Assembly (NCBI RefSeq): GCF_010548245.1
Contig: NZ_JAAGLR010000037.1
Coordinates: 1-54,341 of the forward strand
Length of the DNA: 54,341 bases
Reading direction: 5' to 3'
Source: Streptomyces sp. SID11385
GTDB lineage: Bacteria; Actinomycetota; Actinomycetes; Streptomycetales; Streptomycetaceae
Made by a program: the position numbers and the translations under genes. Below, piece by piece: positions 1 to 7,992 of the stretch (positions are counted from its first letter, which is position 1; every line of letters begins with the position of its first letter). The notes below the pieces were generated by a model. That model searched no databases. It was not told the origin of the DNA and worked only from the letters and a program-made list of their open reading frames with translations.

Positions 1-85
1 GCTGTGGCTGGAGCACGGGGAGCTGCGGATGGACGGGCCGACGGCGGAGGTCCTGCGGGAGTACGAGAAGTTCTCGGCCCGCTGA
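1..85 (+). CDS. ABC transporter ATP-binding protein, polysaccharide/teichoic-acid export type (C-terminal end only)
   Basis: Only the last 27 codons are in the window, ending WLEHGELRMDGPTAEVLREY..., stop TGA at 83-85. This tail (an 'ilWLehG...dG...eVl..Y' segment) is typical of Wzt/TagH-like ATPases that energise export of polysaccharide or polyol-phosphate chains. In that family it directly follows the H-loop region. No Walker or signature motif is present here, so the call rests on the tail alone. Its position just upstream of contractile injection genes is unexpected. An alternative is any other ABC ATPase of similar length. Confidence 0.6.
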   Translation, partial: LWLEHGELRMDGPTAEVLREYEKFSAR

Positions 86-211
86 CGTCGGCGGAGGCGG
101 GGCCCCGGCCGGCCCCTCCGCCCCGGCGCCACCGCCCGGCCCGCCCCGTGCCCCCACCGCGTGACGGCCGCCCCGTCCCGCACCTGACGCTCCGCCCCAG
201 AAAGGCCCCCG

Positions 212-637
212 ATGTCACGCGAACTCGACCCGGGTTCCACCATCTTCTTCACCCTCACCATCGACGGTGAGAGCCTCGGCTACTTCAACGGGTGCGAGGG
301 GCTTTCGTCGACCGTCGAGGTCGAGACGCGGCAGGAGGGCGGGAACAACGGCTTCGTGTGGCAGCTCCCCTCCCGCGTGACCTTCTCCACGATCCGGCTC
401 ACCCGGCCGCTCACGCCCGACACCACCAAGGTCGCCAAGTGGATCTCCTCCGTGACCACCGGGATCAAGCGGCCCACCGCGCAGATCGCCGCGCTCCGCG
501 CCGACGGCTCCGAGGTGGCGCGCTGGGGGCTCATCGACGTCCTGCCGGTCAGCTGGCAGGGGCCCTCGCTCGACCCGGCCAATCCCGGTGTCGCCAACGA
601 GGTCCTGGAGATCACCCACCACGGCTTCACGGACTGA
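212..637 (+). CDS. Contractile injection system inner tube protein (T4 gp19/Afp1-Afp5 family)
   Basis: The 141-residue protein MSRELDPGSTIFF...EITHHGFTD has the length and pattern of gp19-like phage tail tube subunits. It opens with a hydrophobic strand, then an F/Y-G-C-E-G-L turn (YFNGCEGLSS), a 'RQEGGNNGFVWQLP' loop, and a closing 'NEVLEITHHGF' strand, as in the tube proteins of Afp/PVC-type eCIS and the Streptomyces CIS. Such subunits stack as hexamers to form the channel inside the sheath. An AGAAAGG ribosome site lies about 6-12 nt before ATG. It heads a run of co-directional baseplate genes. Being followed by a LysM gene and the spike matches the position of the second tube (Afp5-like), which sits between sheath and baseplate, rather than the main tube. 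That paralogue assignment is inference. Confidence 0.88.
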   Translation: MSRELDPGSTIFFTLTIDGESLGYFNGCEGLSSTVEVETRQEGGNNGFVWQLPSRVTFSTIRLTRPLTPDTTKVAKWISSVTTGIKRPTAQIAALRADGSEVARWGLIDVLPVSWQGPSLDPANPGVANEVLEITHHGFTD

Positions 638-659
638 ACGGACAGAGGGGACACACGTC

Positions 660-1379
660 ATGGCTTCCAGCAGCGGCGCCGGGAAGAGTCTCGTCCGCGC
701 CAGTCTCGCCATCCACGAGCCGCCCGTCGGCGACAGCACCTCGCCGGGCGGGCTCATGAAGACCTTCGACTTCGACTTCAACCCCACGGGGCTCCAGCTC
801 CAGCGCCGCACCGTGTGGAAGGCGACCGCGACCGCCGCCGTGCGCGACGGCGCGACACCGGAGTTCATGGGTCCCGAGCCTCGGGAGATGACTGTCGAGA
901 TCTTCCTCGACACCTCCGACGAGCCCGGTTCCAACACCGTGCTGCGCAAGGTCGAGTCGCTGCTCGACTGCTGCGAGGTGACGAGCAAGAGCATCGCGGC
1001 GAAGCGGCCCTCGCCGCCCTGGGTCGTCTTCCAGTGGGGATCGTTCTCGACGGCGCGGTTCATCGCGTACGTCGCCGCCGTCGACGTCTCGTACTCGCTC
1101 TTCGGCACGACCGGCGTGCCCATCCGCGCCACCTGCCGGGTGACCCTGCACGAGATACCCGGCTCCACCGAGGGCCAGAACCCCACCTCGGGGGCGCTCA
1201 CGGCGCGCCGCGTGCACCGCGTCGTCGCGGGCGACTCGCTCCAGTCGCTCGCCTGGAACGAGTACGGCAACACCGCCGCCTGGCGCGCCATCGCCGAGGC
1301 CAACGACATCGACGACCCCTCCCGGCTGCCCAGCGGCACCGAACTCGTCCTGCCCGCCGCCGAGGAGGTGCGTGCCTGA
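660..1379 (+). CDS. LysM-domain baseplate protein (Afp7/gp53-like) of the injection system
   Basis: A 239-residue protein starting at the ATG at 660, which has a GAGGGG ribosome site 8-13 nt upstream. An in-frame upstream extension to 588 would overlap the tube gene and lacks such a site. Residues about 1-175 form the conserved N-terminal part of Afp7-like proteins ('FDFDFNPTGLQLQRR', 'LLDCCEVTSKS'). Residues about 182-236 are a LysM module ('HRVVAGDSLQSLAWNEYGN...ANDIDDPSRLPSGTELVLP'). In eCIS this protein joins the tube-baseplate adaptor, and the LysM fold is structural rather than for peptidoglycan binding. The stop overlaps the start of the next gene (TGATG), indicating translational coupling. 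Confidence 0.85.
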   Translation: MASSSGAGKSLVRASLAIHEPPVGDSTSPGGLMKTFDFDFNPTGLQLQRRTVWKATATAAVRDGATPEFMGPEPREMTVEIFLDTSDEPGSNTVLRKVESLLDCCEVTSKSIAAKRPSPPWVVFQWGSFSTARFIAYVAAVDVSYSLFGTTGVPIRATCRVTLHEIPGSTEGQNPTSGALTARRVHRVVAGDSLQSLAWNEYGNTAAWRAIAEANDIDDPSRLPSGTELVLPAAEEVRA

Positions 1380-3283
1380 TGACCCGCCCCGCCCACTCCG
1401 CCGTCCTCCACGTCACGATCGGCGGCGCCCCGCTGCCCCGCGAGGTCGCGCCGCTGCTCGTCGACGGCTGGGTCGACCAGGGCGTCGGCGTCCCCGCCGC
1501 GTTCCGGCTGACCTTCCGCGACCCGTACCACAAGGTCCTCGGCAAGCTCGGCGCCGACTTCGGCACGCCCGTCGTCATCGCGCCCGTCGCCGACGGCAAG
1601 GGCGCCTCCGAACCGCTGCTCACCGGCGAGGTGACGGGCCTGGAGGCCGATTACGACGGCACCGGGTCCTTCACCGTCATCCGCGGCTACGACGCCGGGC
1701 ACCGCCTGCTGCGCCAGCGCCGCGTCGCCGCGTACCGCAACCAGTCCGCCTCCGACATCGTGCGCAAGCTCGCCGGACTCGACGGCGTGCCCATCGGGCG
1801 CGTCGAATCGACGCGTACCGTCTACGAGTTCATCAGCCAGGCCAACGTCACCGACTGGGACTTCCTCGCCCGTCTCGCCGACGAGAACGAGATGGTCATG
1901 TCGGTCGACGCGAAGGGCAAGCTGCAATTCGTCAAGCCCGACCCGGCCTCCGGGGCGCCGCCCGTGAGCACGCCCGGCGACAAGAGCCCGTACGTCCTGG
2001 AGGCCGGCACCGACATCCTGCGGCTGCGCACCTCCGTCACCGCCGCCGAGCAGGTCGCCACCGTCCAGGCGCGCGGCTGGGACGTCACGACGAAGAAGGA
2101 ACTCACCGCCACCGCGCCCGCGAAGAGCAACCCCGCCATCGGCATCGGCACGACGCCGGGCAAGGCCGCGGGGAAGTTCAAGAGCGCCAAGCTCGTCGAC
2201 GCGCAGGTCCCCTACGACCGCCAGGCCGAGGTCAAGCACGCCGCCGACGCGCTCGCCGACGACGTCACCTCCTCCTTCGCCGAGCTGGAGGTCGTGGTAC
2301 GCGGAACGCCCAAGCTGCGCCCGGGACTTCCCGTCGCGCTCGCCGACGTGGGCGCCCCCTTCGAGGGCAAGTACACCGCGACCTCGGTGCGGCACGTCTT
2401 CGGCGACGGCAAGCACTACGAGGCGTGGGTCACCGTCAGCGGCAGGCAGTGGCGCTCGCTCTACGGGCTCGCCTCCGGCGGGGGCGGCGGCGACCGGCAG
2501 GGGCTCGCGCTGCCGGGGGTCGTCAACGCGCTCGTCACCGACGCACAGGACCCGCTCAAGCAGGGCCGCGTCAAGCTGCGCTTCCCCTGGCTCGACGACA
2601 CCTACGTCAGCGACTGGACCCGCGTCACGCAGTGGGGCGGCGTACGCGGCGGCTCGATCTTCCCGCTCGACGTGGGCGACGAGGTCCTGGTCGGCTTCGA
2701 CCGGGGCGCGCTCGACCACCCGTACGTCCTCGGCGGCCTCTACAACGGCAAGGACAAACCGACCAAGGTGACCGACGTGCCCCTGCACGACGGGGCACGG
2801 CAGAAGGCCGCCCGCCACACCCTCTCCGACCGCACCGGCAACAGGCTCGACCTGCTCAGCCAGCGCACCGGCGGCAAACAGGGCGTGCGCCTGACGAGCG
2901 GGGACGGCAAACTCGTCGTCAACCTCGACCGCGCGCAGACCGAGATCACCGTCGACAGCAGGGGCGCGGTGAAGATCAAGGGGAGCAAGTCGGTCTCCGT
3001 GGACGCCGGTACCAATCTCTCGCTCAGCGCCAAGGGGAGACTGAGCATCAGCAGCGGCGGGCCGCTGAGCATCAACGGGAAGGGGCCGGTGAGCGTCCGC
3101 AGCCTGACCGCGCTCAACGTGGACGGCGGACCCGCGCTCAGCCTCAGCTCCAAGGGCGTGGCCACGCTCAGCTCCCTGGGCACCCTCCAGGTCAACGCCA
3201 CCGCCAACCTCGGACTGCGGGCCGCCTCGCTGCTCGTCCAGGGGATCGTCATGGTCAACGGGAAGCCGTACCCGATCCCGTGA
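1379..3283 (+). CDS. VgrG-like spike/hub protein (Afp8 family)
   Basis: A 634-residue protein whose ATG overlaps the previous stop. Residues about 1-370 resemble the gp27-like hub (VgrG/Phage_GPD), with 'SDIVRKLAGLDGV' and 'NVTDWDFLARLADEN'. Residues about 377-460 are a gp5 OB-fold with the strong signature 'DPLKQGRVKLRFPW...WGGVRGGSIFPLDVGDEVLVGFDRGALDHPYVLGGLYN'. Residues about 490-634 are short alternating beta repeats ('SLSAKGRLSIS', 'PLSINGKGPVSV', 'ALSLSSKGVATLS'), which match the spike beta-helix. It forms the trimeric needle under the tube. No extra enzymatic C-terminal domain is visible, so this is a plain spike rather than an evolved effector VgrG. It ends 'VNGKPYPIP', the region that would receive a PAAR tip. 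Confidence 0.92.
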   Translation: MTRPAHSAVLHVTIGGAPLPREVAPLLVDGWVDQGVGVPAAFRLTFRDPYHKVLGKLGADFGTPVVIAPVADGKGASEPLLTGEVTGLEADYDGTGSFTVIRGYDAGHRLLRQRRVAAYRNQSASDIVRKLAGLDGVPIGRVESTRTVYEFISQANVTDWDFLARLADENEMVMSVDAKGKLQFVKPDPASGAPPVSTPGDKSPYVLEAGTDILRLRTSVTAAEQVATVQARGWDVTTKKELTATAPAKSNPAIGIGTTPGKAAGKFKSAKLVDAQVPYDRQAEVKHAADALADDVTSSFAELEVVVRGTPKLRPGLPVALADVGAPFEGKYTATSVRHVFGDGKHYEAWVTVSGRQWRSLYGLASGGGGGDRQGLALPGVVNALVTDAQDPLKQGRVKLRFPWLDDTYVSDWTRVTQWGGVRGGSIFPLDVGDEVLVGFDRGALDHPYVLGGLYNGKDKPTKVTDVPLHDGARQKAARHTLSDRTGNRLDLLSQRTGGKQGVRLTSGDGKLVVNLDRAQTEITVDSRGAVKIKGSKSVSVDAGTNLSLSAKGRLSISSGGPLSINGKGPVSVRSLTALNVDGGPALSLSSKGVATLSSLGTLQVNATANLGLRAASLLVQGIVMVNGKPYPIP

Positions 3284-3343
3284 GCCACCGGCCCCCCTTC
3301 CCCGCACGCCCGACACCCCACGACGAGAGCAGGTGCGTCCTCC

Positions 3344-3778
3344 ATGGCTGAACAATTCGTCGGTTCCGGCTGGGCCTTCCCGCTGCGCATCAGCCCCACC
3401 GGGGGCATCGCGCTCGTCAGCGGCGAGCGCGAGGTCGAGGAGGCCATCCGGCTCGTCCTCGCCACCGCGCCCGGCGAGCGGCCCATGCGCCCCGAGTTCG
3501 GCTGCGCGATCCACGACCTCGTCTTCTCGCCCGTCAACGAGGCGACGGCAGGGCGCATCCAGCACGAGGTGTACGCGAGCCTCGACCGCTGGGAGCCCCG
3601 CATCGAGGTCCAGGAGGTCGACGTCACCGCCGGGGCCGAGCAGAACATCCTCTACATCGACGTGCGCTACTCGATCCGCGGCACCAACAACCCGCGCAGC
3701 CTCGTCTTCCCCTTCTACGTCATCCCCTCCCACGAGGAACCGGGCACGACCGGTGACTCCCCCGAAAGCGACCGCTGA
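3344..3778 (+). CDS. Baseplate wedge protein, gp25/GPW family (Afp9-like)
   Basis: A 144-residue protein with the hallmark 'GEREVEEAIRLVLATAPGERPMRPEFGCAIHDLVFSP' segment of the gp25/lysozyme-like baseplate family. The EPR-type motif is seen here as ERPMRPEFG. The closing strand is 'NILYIDVRYSIRGTNNPRSLVFPFYV'. In contractile systems gp25 joins the sheath initiator to the wedge and is nearly invariant. The ATG at 3344 follows a 60-nt gap with only a weak purine-rich site (GAGAGCAGG, about 13 nt upstream). Its TGA overlaps the next ATG. The gene follows the spike directly. A PAAR tip gene is usually found near this point and is absent. Confidence 0.92.
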   Translation: MAEQFVGSGWAFPLRISPTGGIALVSGEREVEEAIRLVLATAPGERPMRPEFGCAIHDLVFSPVNEATAGRIQHEVYASLDRWEPRIEVQEVDVTAGAEQNILYIDVRYSIRGTNNPRSLVFPFYVIPSHEEPGTTGDSPESDR

Positions 3779-5736
3779 TGGCACTGCCCTCGCCCCACCT
3801 CGACGACCGCCGCTTCCAGCAGTTCGTGGACGACGCCAAGCGCTACATCCAGCAGCGCGCCCCCGAGTGGACCGACCACAACGTCTCGGACCCCGGCGTG
3901 ACCCTCGTCGAGACCGTGGCCCACATGGCCGACCAGGTCGTCTACCGGCTCAACCGCGTCCCCGAGAAGAACCACCTGGCCTTCCTCGACCTCGTCGGCA
4001 TCACCCTCTTCCCGCCCGCCGCCGCGCGTACCGACGTCACCTTCCGGCTCTCCGCGCCGCAGGAGGACACCGTCCACCTGCCCGAGGGCACCGAGGTCGC
4101 CACCCAGCGCACCGAGAGCGAGGAAGCGGTCGTCTTCGCGACCGAACGGGACCTCGCCGTCGTGCCCTGCACGCTCGGCCACCTCGTCACGCAGCGCCAG
4201 GGCGCCTCCTTCAGCGACCGCACCACCGACCTCGCCGAGGAGAAGGACGTCCTCTGCTTCGCCGAGTCCCCGCGGCCGGGCGACGCGATGCTCTTCGGCC
4301 TCACCGCCGCCGTGCCGCACTGCGTCGTCGCGCTCGAACTCGACAGCCGCGTCGACGGTGTCGGCGTCGACCCCCGCCAGCCCCCGCTCGTGTGGGAGGC
4401 GTGGACGGAGGACGGCTGGCAGGAGTGCGAGATCGACGAGGACGGGACCGGCGGCCTCAACCGCCCCGGGGACGTCGTGCTGCACGTACCCGGCGGGCAC
4501 GTCGTCTCGCGCTCGGGCGGGCAGCCGGGCGGCTGGCTGCGCTGCCGCGTCACCGAACCCCTCACGAACCAGCCCTTCTACACGACGTCACCGACCGTGC
4601 GCTCCGCCGCCGCCTGCACCGTCGGCGGCACCGTGCCCGCCGTCCACGCCGACACCGTCACCGACGAAGCGCTCGGCGAGTCCACCGGCCTCCCGGGCCA
4701 GCGCCTGCGCCTGGCCCACGCGCCCGTCGTCGGCGACAACCCGCCGCTCCTGCTCCAGACCGCCGAGCAGGACGGCTGGCAGGACTGGCACGTCGTCCCG
4801 CACTTCGCCGCCTCGGGCCCCGAGGACCGGCACATCACGGTCGACGCCACGACCGGCGAGCTCGCCTTCGGCCCCTCCGTACGCGAACCGGACGGGACCC
4901 TGCGGCAGTACGGGGCCGTCCCGCCCAAGGGCGCGGTCATCCGCGCCCGCCGCTACCGCATCGGCGGCGGACGCGCGGGCAACGTGGCCCGCGGCGCGGT
5001 CCGCGTCCTGCGCACGTCCGTCCCGTACGTCTCCGAGGTCGTCAACCGCGAGGCCGCGCGTGGCGGCGTGGACGGCGAGACCGTGCAGGAGGCGAAGGTC
5101 CGCGCGCCCATCACGCTGCGCGCGCAGGAACGCGCCGTGACCCTGCGCGACTACGAGGAACTCGCCCGCCGCGCCGCGCCCGAGACGGCGCGCATCACGT
5201 GCCTGGAGGGCGAGGAGAACGAGCACGGGGCCTACGCGGTACGGGTGCTGGTCGTCCCGCAGGCCGTGCCCGACCCCGGCGGGCGGCTCCGCTTCGAGCA
5301 GCTGGTCCCGGGCGACGCCCTGCTCCAGCGCATCACGCGGCACCTCGACGAGCGGCGCCTGATCGGCACCCGCATCGCGGTGGGGCCGCCGTACTACCAG
5401 GGCGTGACGGTCGTCGCGACGGTGCACGCCTTCCGCGGCGTCGACACCGACCGGGTACGGCGCGAGGCGCACGACGCCCTGTACCGGCACCTCGACCCGC
5501 TCACCGGCGGCGCGGACGCCAAGGGCTGGCCCTTCGGGCGGCCCGTGCAGGCCGGGGAGGTCTTCGCCGTGCTCCAGCGCGTGCCCGGCGTCGAACTCGT
5601 CGACGAGGTCACGCTGCACCCCGCCGACCCGCTCACGGGCAAGCGCGGCGAGGCCACCGACCGGATCGATCTCCGTGAGCCGGCGCTCGTCTTCTCCTAC
5701 GACCACCGGGTCCGTGTGATCGGGGGCAATTCCTGA
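3778..5736 (+). CDS. Baseplate wedge protein, gp6/baseplate J-like (Afp11 family)
   Basis: A 652-residue protein starting in a TGATG overlap with the gp25 gene. The N-terminal 'LPSPHLDDRRFQQFVDDAKRYI...TDHNVSDPGVTLVE' is the conserved opening of Afp11-like wedge proteins. The middle has beta-rich inserted domains, including 'DATTGELAFGPSVREPDGTL'. The C-terminal third ('VNREAARGGVDGETVQEAK...RAVTLRDYEELARRAAPETAR') is a clear baseplate_J domain. This protein with the tail protein I partner makes the (gp6)2-gp7-like wedge ring that triggers contraction. The next open frame begins right on its stop codon. Confidence 0.92.
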   Translation: MALPSPHLDDRRFQQFVDDAKRYIQQRAPEWTDHNVSDPGVTLVETVAHMADQVVYRLNRVPEKNHLAFLDLVGITLFPPAAARTDVTFRLSAPQEDTVHLPEGTEVATQRTESEEAVVFATERDLAVVPCTLGHLVTQRQGASFSDRTTDLAEEKDVLCFAESPRPGDAMLFGLTAAVPHCVVALELDSRVDGVGVDPRQPPLVWEAWTEDGWQECEIDEDGTGGLNRPGDVVLHVPGGHVVSRSGGQPGGWLRCRVTEPLTNQPFYTTSPTVRSAAACTVGGTVPAVHADTVTDEALGESTGLPGQRLRLAHAPVVGDNPPLLLQTAEQDGWQDWHVVPHFAASGPEDRHITVDATTGELAFGPSVREPDGTLRQYGAVPPKGAVIRARRYRIGGGRAGNVARGAVRVLRTSVPYVSEVVNREAARGGVDGETVQEAKVRAPITLRAQERAVTLRDYEELARRAAPETARITCLEGEENEHGAYAVRVLVVPQAVPDPGGRLRFEQLVPGDALLQRITRHLDERRLIGTRIAVGPPYYQGVTVVATVHAFRGVDTDRVRREAHDALYRHLDPLTGGADAKGWPFGRPVQAGEVFAVLQRVPGVELVDEVTLHPADPLTGKRGEATDRIDLREPALVFSYDHRVRVIGGNS

Positions 5737-5764
5737 TGGCAGACTATGAGTTGATGGGGGAGTG

Positions 5765-6337
5765 GTGAGAGGTTCGATCGACGGGCTCGACTCGTCCGCG
5801 CCGCTCGGCGCCATGCTGCCCGCGGTCTTCGCCGACGACGACCTCGCACAGCGCTTCGTCGGCGGGCTCGACGAAGTCCTCGCGCCGATCCTCAACGTCC
5901 TCGACTGCCTGCCCGCCTACTTCGATCCCGCGCTCGCGCCCGTCGACTTCACGCGCTGGCTCGCGGAGTGGGTCGGCGCCGAGACCGACGGCGACGCGCC
6001 GGAGGACGCGGAGGCGGAGGCGAGGCTGCGGCACGCCGTGGCCGCCGCGGCACGCCTGCACCGGGTCCGGGGCACCCGGCACGGGCTCGCCGAAGCGGTA
6101 CGGCTCGCCTTCGGCGCGGAACCGGAGATCAGCGAGAGCGGGGGCGCCGACTGGAGCGCCCGCCCGCTCGGCGCCTTCCCCGGCGAACGCCGTCCCTACC
6201 TGCACGTGACCCTCCGCCTCGCGGACCCGAAACCCACCGACACGCATCGCCTCAGCGCTCTCGTCGCGGCGGCCCGCCCCGCGCACATGCCGTACACGGT
6301 CAAGGTGACCACGGCCGAAAGGACTCCTCGGACATGA
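5765..6337 (+). CDS. Tail protein I-like baseplate wedge protein (Afp12/P2 gpI family)
   Basis: A 190-residue protein beginning VRGSIDGLDSSAPL. The family signature 'LPAVFADDDLAQRFVGGLDEVLAPILNVLDCLPAYFDP.LAPVDFTRWLAEWVG' is plain, followed by the helical 'RLHRVRGTRHGLAEAVRLAFG' segment of phage tail protein I. I prefer the GTG at 5765 over the GTG at 5762, because the GGGGGAG ribosome site at 5755-5761 then has some spacing and family members open with (M/V)RG. A 10-codon frame at 5736-5768 bridges the preceding stop and this start and may couple translation. The stop overlaps the next ATG. Confidence 0.85.
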   Translation: MRGSIDGLDSSAPLGAMLPAVFADDDLAQRFVGGLDEVLAPILNVLDCLPAYFDPALAPVDFTRWLAEWVGAETDGDAPEDAEAEARLRHAVAAAARLHRVRGTRHGLAEAVRLAFGAEPEISESGGADWSARPLGAFPGERRPYLHVTLRLADPKPTDTHRLSALVAAARPAHMPYTVKVTTAERTPRT

Positions 6338-7923
6338 CGACGACCCAGAACTGCGCCGAGTGCGGAACGCGCGCGGAGCCAGGCCAGTCGTTCTGCGACG
6401 GCTGCGGGGCTGTGCTGCGCTGGAAGGACGGGCGTGCGTCCGGTGCCTCCGGTGCCTCCGGCGGGAGTGCTTCCGGCGGGAGTGCTTCGCGTGGGGGCGC
6501 TTCCGGCGGGGCTGCCTCCGACGGTGGTGCGGCGGCCTCCGGCGAGGGTACGAGCGGCGGCGGTGCCGGGGTGCCGCGTTCGCGCGGGGTGCGGATGGAC
6601 CGGCCGCGCGCGGAGGCGAGCGGTGGCACGGGTGCCCCCGGCGGTACGGGGGCGGGCGTCCCCGGTGCCGGGGAGCAGCCCCGTACCCCCACCGGCATGG
6701 TCGAGCAGGTCCCGTGGCCCACGGGGGCCGAGACACCGGGGCGCCAGATAGGCGCCGAGGAACTGGAGCCGTCCGGCGGAGCGACGGGGACCGGGGTGTG
6801 GGCCCGCGGCCAGGCGGCCGGGAGCCCGGCACCGGAGACACCGGGCGCGGAAACTCCGGCCCCGCACGCCCCGGTCGCGGACTCGCGGACCCCGGCGCCG
6901 CACACCCCCGTCGTGGGGTCGGAGGCCCCGACCCCCAGCACCCCGTTCTCCGCGGGCCCGCTGCCCTCCACCCCGGCCTACTCCACCCCGGCCCACTCCA
7001 CCCCGGCCCCCTCGGGCCCGGGACCGGAGACGCACGCGCGGGCCCGCAACCTCCTCGTGCCCGTCGCCGACGAGGAGCACCCGACCCCCGTGACGCCCTC
7101 CGTCGCCCCGGTCCTGCCGGGCCGCCCCGTCGCCGACCGGCCCACGGTCCGCGCCCCGGGGCCCGAGACCGGCGCCGTGGGCGGCCCGCCCTGCCCCTGG
7201 TGCGGCACCCCGAACCGCCCCGACCGGCACTACTGCACCCGCTGCGCCATGCCGCTCGCGCGCGCCGAGGAGGAGCACGAGGCGCGGCTGCCGTGGTGGC
7301 GCCGCATTCTCGACGGCCGCCGCACCGCGGTCCCGTGGGCGGGGGAACGCCCGCGCCTGCGCCGCACCTTCGACCGGGTCCTGCGCTGGATCGTCGCCGT
7401 CGTCGTGATCGGGCTCGTGGTCTTCCTCGGCATGAAGATCCCGGCCGGGGTGCAGGCGACCCGCGACCACTTCTCGAAGCGGTCGCTCGTCACCCCGGAC
7501 CACTTCGCCGCCTCGCGTTCCTTCGCCGGCCACAAGCCGGACATCGCCTTCGACGGCCTCAGCAACACGTGGTGGGGCCCCGGGGTCTCGGAATCGGGCA
7601 ACGGCGAGTGGATCGAGGCCCGTTTCGACGAGCCGACGCGTCTGCTCAACCTGATCATCACCCCGGGCGTCTCCTCGAAGTCCAACCGCATCAGGGAATC
7701 GGCCCTCCCGCACCGCGTCACCGCCACGATCACCATGAAGGACGGCAAGACCAAGACCCGTGAACTCGTCCTCGACCAGGGCCCCGGCCCCCAGCCCCGC
7801 GCCTTCGCCGTCGGCGAGGTGACCAAGGTCCGCTTCACGATCGACTCGGCCTACGGGGCCAGCAAGAAGAAGCAGGTCGCGATAGCGGAGATCGAGTTCT
7901 TCGGCCCGTCCGGCGACAACTGA
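6334..7923 (+). CDS. Zinc-ribbon, single-TM, discoidin-like protein at the end of the injection operon (candidate membrane tether)
   Basis: A 529-residue protein overlapping the tail I stop by 4 nt. Order: zinc ribbon at about residues 7-24 (CAECG...CDGCG); a roughly 260-residue Gly/Ala/Ser- then Pro/Thr-rich disordered linker; a second zinc ribbon at about 287-304 (CPWCG...CTRCA); a basic stretch; one TM helix at about 350-370 ('IVAVVVIGLVVFLGM'); and a C-terminal F5/8C or NADase-type glycan-binding fold at about 390-527 ('AFDGLSNTWWGPGV...WIEARFDEPTRL'). The topology suggests ribbons in the cytosol and the sugar-binding fold outside. From memory, Streptomyces CIS loci carry a conserved bitopic protein (described as CisA) linked to membrane recruitment of the particle and cell death. 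Equivalence to this protein is inference. It is not a structural tail gene. Confidence 0.75.
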   Translation: MTTTQNCAECGTRAEPGQSFCDGCGAVLRWKDGRASGASGASGGSASGGSASRGGASGGAASDGGAAASGEGTSGGGAGVPRSRGVRMDRPRAEASGGTGAPGGTGAGVPGAGEQPRTPTGMVEQVPWPTGAETPGRQIGAEELEPSGGATGTGVWARGQAAGSPAPETPGAETPAPHAPVADSRTPAPHTPVVGSEAPTPSTPFSAGPLPSTPAYSTPAHSTPAPSGPGPETHARARNLLVPVADEEHPTPVTPSVAPVLPGRPVADRPTVRAPGPETGAVGGPPCPWCGTPNRPDRHYCTRCAMPLARAEEEHEARLPWWRRILDGRRTAVPWAGERPRLRRTFDRVLRWIVAVVVIGLVVFLGMKIPAGVQATRDHFSKRSLVTPDHFAASRSFAGHKPDIAFDGLSNTWWGPGVSESGNGEWIEARFDEPTRLLNLIITPGVSSKSNRIRESALPHRVTATITMKDGKTKTRELVLDQGPGPQPRAFAVGEVTKVRFTIDSAYGASKKKQVAIAEIEFFGPSGDN

Positions 7924-7992
7924 CGGGAGCCGCCGGGGGCTACGGGCGCTGCGGGGCAGGGGCGCTGAGGGGTACGGGCGCGTGCGGCGCCC

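Noticed and set aside
588..659. N-terminal extension of the LysM protein
   Set aside because: It overlaps the tube gene out of frame and has no ribosome site. The ATG at 660 has GAGGGG at proper spacing.
215..3784. Very long open frames antisense to the injection-system genes
   Set aside because: They are by-products of high third-position GC. Their translations are Arg/Ala/Gly/Asp-rich without domain patterns, and the opposite strand carries clear families.
212..6337. Prophage
   Set aside because: No terminase, capsid, portal, integrase, holin or lysin. The gene set and order match contractile injection systems instead.
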